IMG/VR virus record: IMGVR_UViG_3300010160_000080
Coordinates: 1-44,557 of that record
Direction: 5' to 3' (one strand)
Source: a virus
DNA length: 44,557 bases
A model generated the notes under the pieces. It worked only from the letters and a program-made list of their open reading frames with translations, had not been told where the DNA came from and made no database searches. Position numbers and translations under genes: made by a program. Shown piece after piece: positions 43,595 to 44,557 of the stretch. Numbering within the stretch: the first letter of the stretch is position 1; each line of letters begins with the position of its first letter.

Positions 43595-44557
43595 TTGTCA
43601 TCATAAAGAGCATAAGTGCCGAACGGGGGATTTGGATTAGGGTCACCGTGAATGATCCAAGTTGTGTCACAGTAGTTTGGGTCTCCCCAGCTACCACAGG
43701 GGTAGCCATCAGTGAACACAATCAAACGATTAGGTACGTTGCCAATTTTCTTTAAGTAATCAAAGATAGCATCAAAATCAGTACCGCCACCACCTACTGG
43801 ATCATATGTATCAATTGAATCAAGATTTTCACTAGTGAAGTCTTGTGGGTTATATGTTTCAGTATCAAAACAGAATACGTGGACCTTATAACCATCGAAC
43901 GAATCCATCATACCACCAATCTCACCCAAGAACGCTTGTGCTTGAGTATTGCTGATAGAACCACTCATGTCAATAGCAACAACTACATCAATCTCTTGAC
44001 CGGGAGTCATACCGGGCATGATAGCATCCATATGCCAACCTCTACGTGAGGGACGCATCCAAGAATAGTCTGTGCGAATAGCACTAGTCAAATTTGTTTG
44101 AATCAGTTCACGCCAGGGCATTACTGGGTCAGTTGCTTGCTTAATCAATCGTTCAACACCTAGCGGTAACTGACCTGCTTCTGCACTTTGTGCGGCATTG
44201 ATAATTGCTTGCTTGACTTCCTGACGCATACGTTCACGTTCTTCGGAAGACATTTTTGGGCGTTTACCTTTACCGTCACCATCACCATCACCATCACTGT
44301 CTTCACCATCCATGTGATCATCAATCATTTGATCAAGTAAATCTTCAACAGATATTTTTTTAACATTTTTCATCAAGTCATCATACACTTCCTCAGCCGC
44401 TTTGCCGTCATATTTTTGTTCGTACAAGCAAGGTACTGTGGTAATGAATTGACCAATCTTGTGACGTTTTAAGTCAGCATTAACAACATAGTCATCTGCA
44501 ATGTTCCAGATTTGCGGGTCACGATCACCTCTACGACCAATGTGATCGTAAACAACA
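43591..44557 (-). CDS. VWA-domain protein of the DUF2201 putative metallopeptidase type, 5' end outside window
   Basis: At least 321 residues; the frame is open to the right edge. The visible start reads HIGRRGDRDPQIWNIADDY and then VVNADLKRH, the end of a DUF2201-type metallopeptidase-like domain; its zinc HExxH motif would lie outside the window. A helical, acidic linker (with DGDGDGDGKGK) follows, then a VWA domain with MIDAS residues D-M-S-G-S (AIDMSGSISN), Thr in GGGGTDF and Asp in VFTDGYP. VWA domains bind partners through a metal. Related VWA proteins often work with AAA+ ATPases. It is coupled to the tiny membrane gene. Confidence 0.8.
   Translation of the reverse strand, partial: VVYDHIGRRGDRDPQIWNIADDYVVNADLKRHKIGQFITTVPCLYEQKYDGKAAEEVYDDLMKNVKKISVEDLLDQMIDDHMDGEDSDGDGDGDGKGKRPKMSSEERERMRQEVKQAIINAAQSAEAGQLPLGVERLIKQATDPVMPWRELIQTNLTSAIRTDYSWMRPSRRGWHMDAIMPGMTPGQEIDVVVAIDMSGSISNTQAQAFLGEIGGMMDSFDGYKVHVFCFDTETYNPQDFTSENLDSIDTYDPVGGGGTDFDAIFDYLKKIGNVPNRLIVFTDGYPCGSWGDPNYCDTTWIIHGDPNPNPPFGTYALYDDK

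Noticed and set aside
44270-44305. Short GAT/GGT simple repeat at the right end
   Set aside because: It is simply the coding sequence of the Asp-Gly linker (DGDGDGDG) of the VWA protein.
1-44557. tRNA genes, CRISPR arrays and insertion sequences
   Set aside because: No cloverleaf with a TTCGA arm, no spaced direct repeats and no transposase-like protein was noticed; the only regular repeats are coding repeats in fibres and the promoter blocks.

Overview
The window is a gene-dense, AT-rich piece of a tailed double-stranded DNA phage of the T4 superfamily (contractile-tail myovirus type). The evidence is a T4-style replication and recombination set: DnaB-type helicase (gp41-like), TOPRIM primase (gp61-like), UvsW, UvsX, a UvsY-like mediator and a gp32-like single-stranded DNA binding protein. 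It also carries a gp17-like large terminase and repeated late-promoter boxes of the form [T/G/C]ATAAATA. No rRNA, tRNA, CRISPR array or insertion sequence was recognised. A two-component spanin (inner-membrane coiled coil plus overlapping lipoprotein) points to a Gram-negative host. A small BPSL0761-like protein, a family I know mainly from Burkholderia-type bacteria and their phages, weakly suggests a betaproteobacterial host, perhaps freshwater. Nearly everything reads right to left (minus strand); only two genes, at 11764-12144 and 22023-23333, are on the plus strand.

Layout from left to right. 1-8449: mostly late virion and head genes, namely a long fibre with 54-bp repeats, a PD-(D/E)XK nuclease, a glycosyltransferase-like protein, an IscA-type Fe-S protein, a probable scaffold-like acidic protein, small structural proteins, and a 401-aa protein with a ligase-like KxDG motif. 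8487-10866: the helicase and primase pair. 10912-12144: a virion protein and a small plus-strand gene diverging from two back-to-back late promoters. 12119-15904: a tightly coupled operon (mostly ATGA or TAATG junctions) with eight small related proteins, then a DEDD exonuclease and a 193-aa protein that keeps, in order, the catalytic motifs of C-family (DnaE) DNA polymerases. 15861-19852: a possible clamp-loader-like protein, an SGNH hydrolase, a conserved hypothetical, UvsW and its coupled partner. 19994-21994: an AAA+ ATPase and three small genes, each behind a near-identical consensus sigma-70 promoter. 22023-24355: a convergent glycosyltransferase-like and radical SAM pair. 24373-28244: UvsY, UvsX and gp32 with two small genes; gp32 has overlapping early and late promoters. 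28406-36200: a 902-aa protein, terminase, sugar- or surface-modification-like enzymes, paired 124-aa MRAxEF proteins, and a fibre with four repeats. 36231-37012: spanins. 37017-39952: a sugar-nucleotide or glycan cassette (PLP aminotransferase, small protein, epimerase, SGNH-like protein). 39945-44557: thymidylate synthase and conserved small phage genes, ending in a VWA/DUF2201-type protein cut by the window edge.

How it works together (inference). Host-like sigma-70 promoters drive the early module at 20-22 kb, gp32 and probably primase-helicase. T4-like late promoters precede virion, terminase and fibre genes. The recombination-dependent replication set sits around gp32. The most unusual items are the miniature DnaE-like protein coupled to an exonuclease, and the array of small tandem-coupled paralogs ending in F-x-F...WF-x-LRW just upstream of it. 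Start codons were chosen from ATG, ribosome-binding site and overlap evidence. Several differ from the longest possible reading frame, and two small genes (54 and 42 aa) were found by reading the sequence directly.
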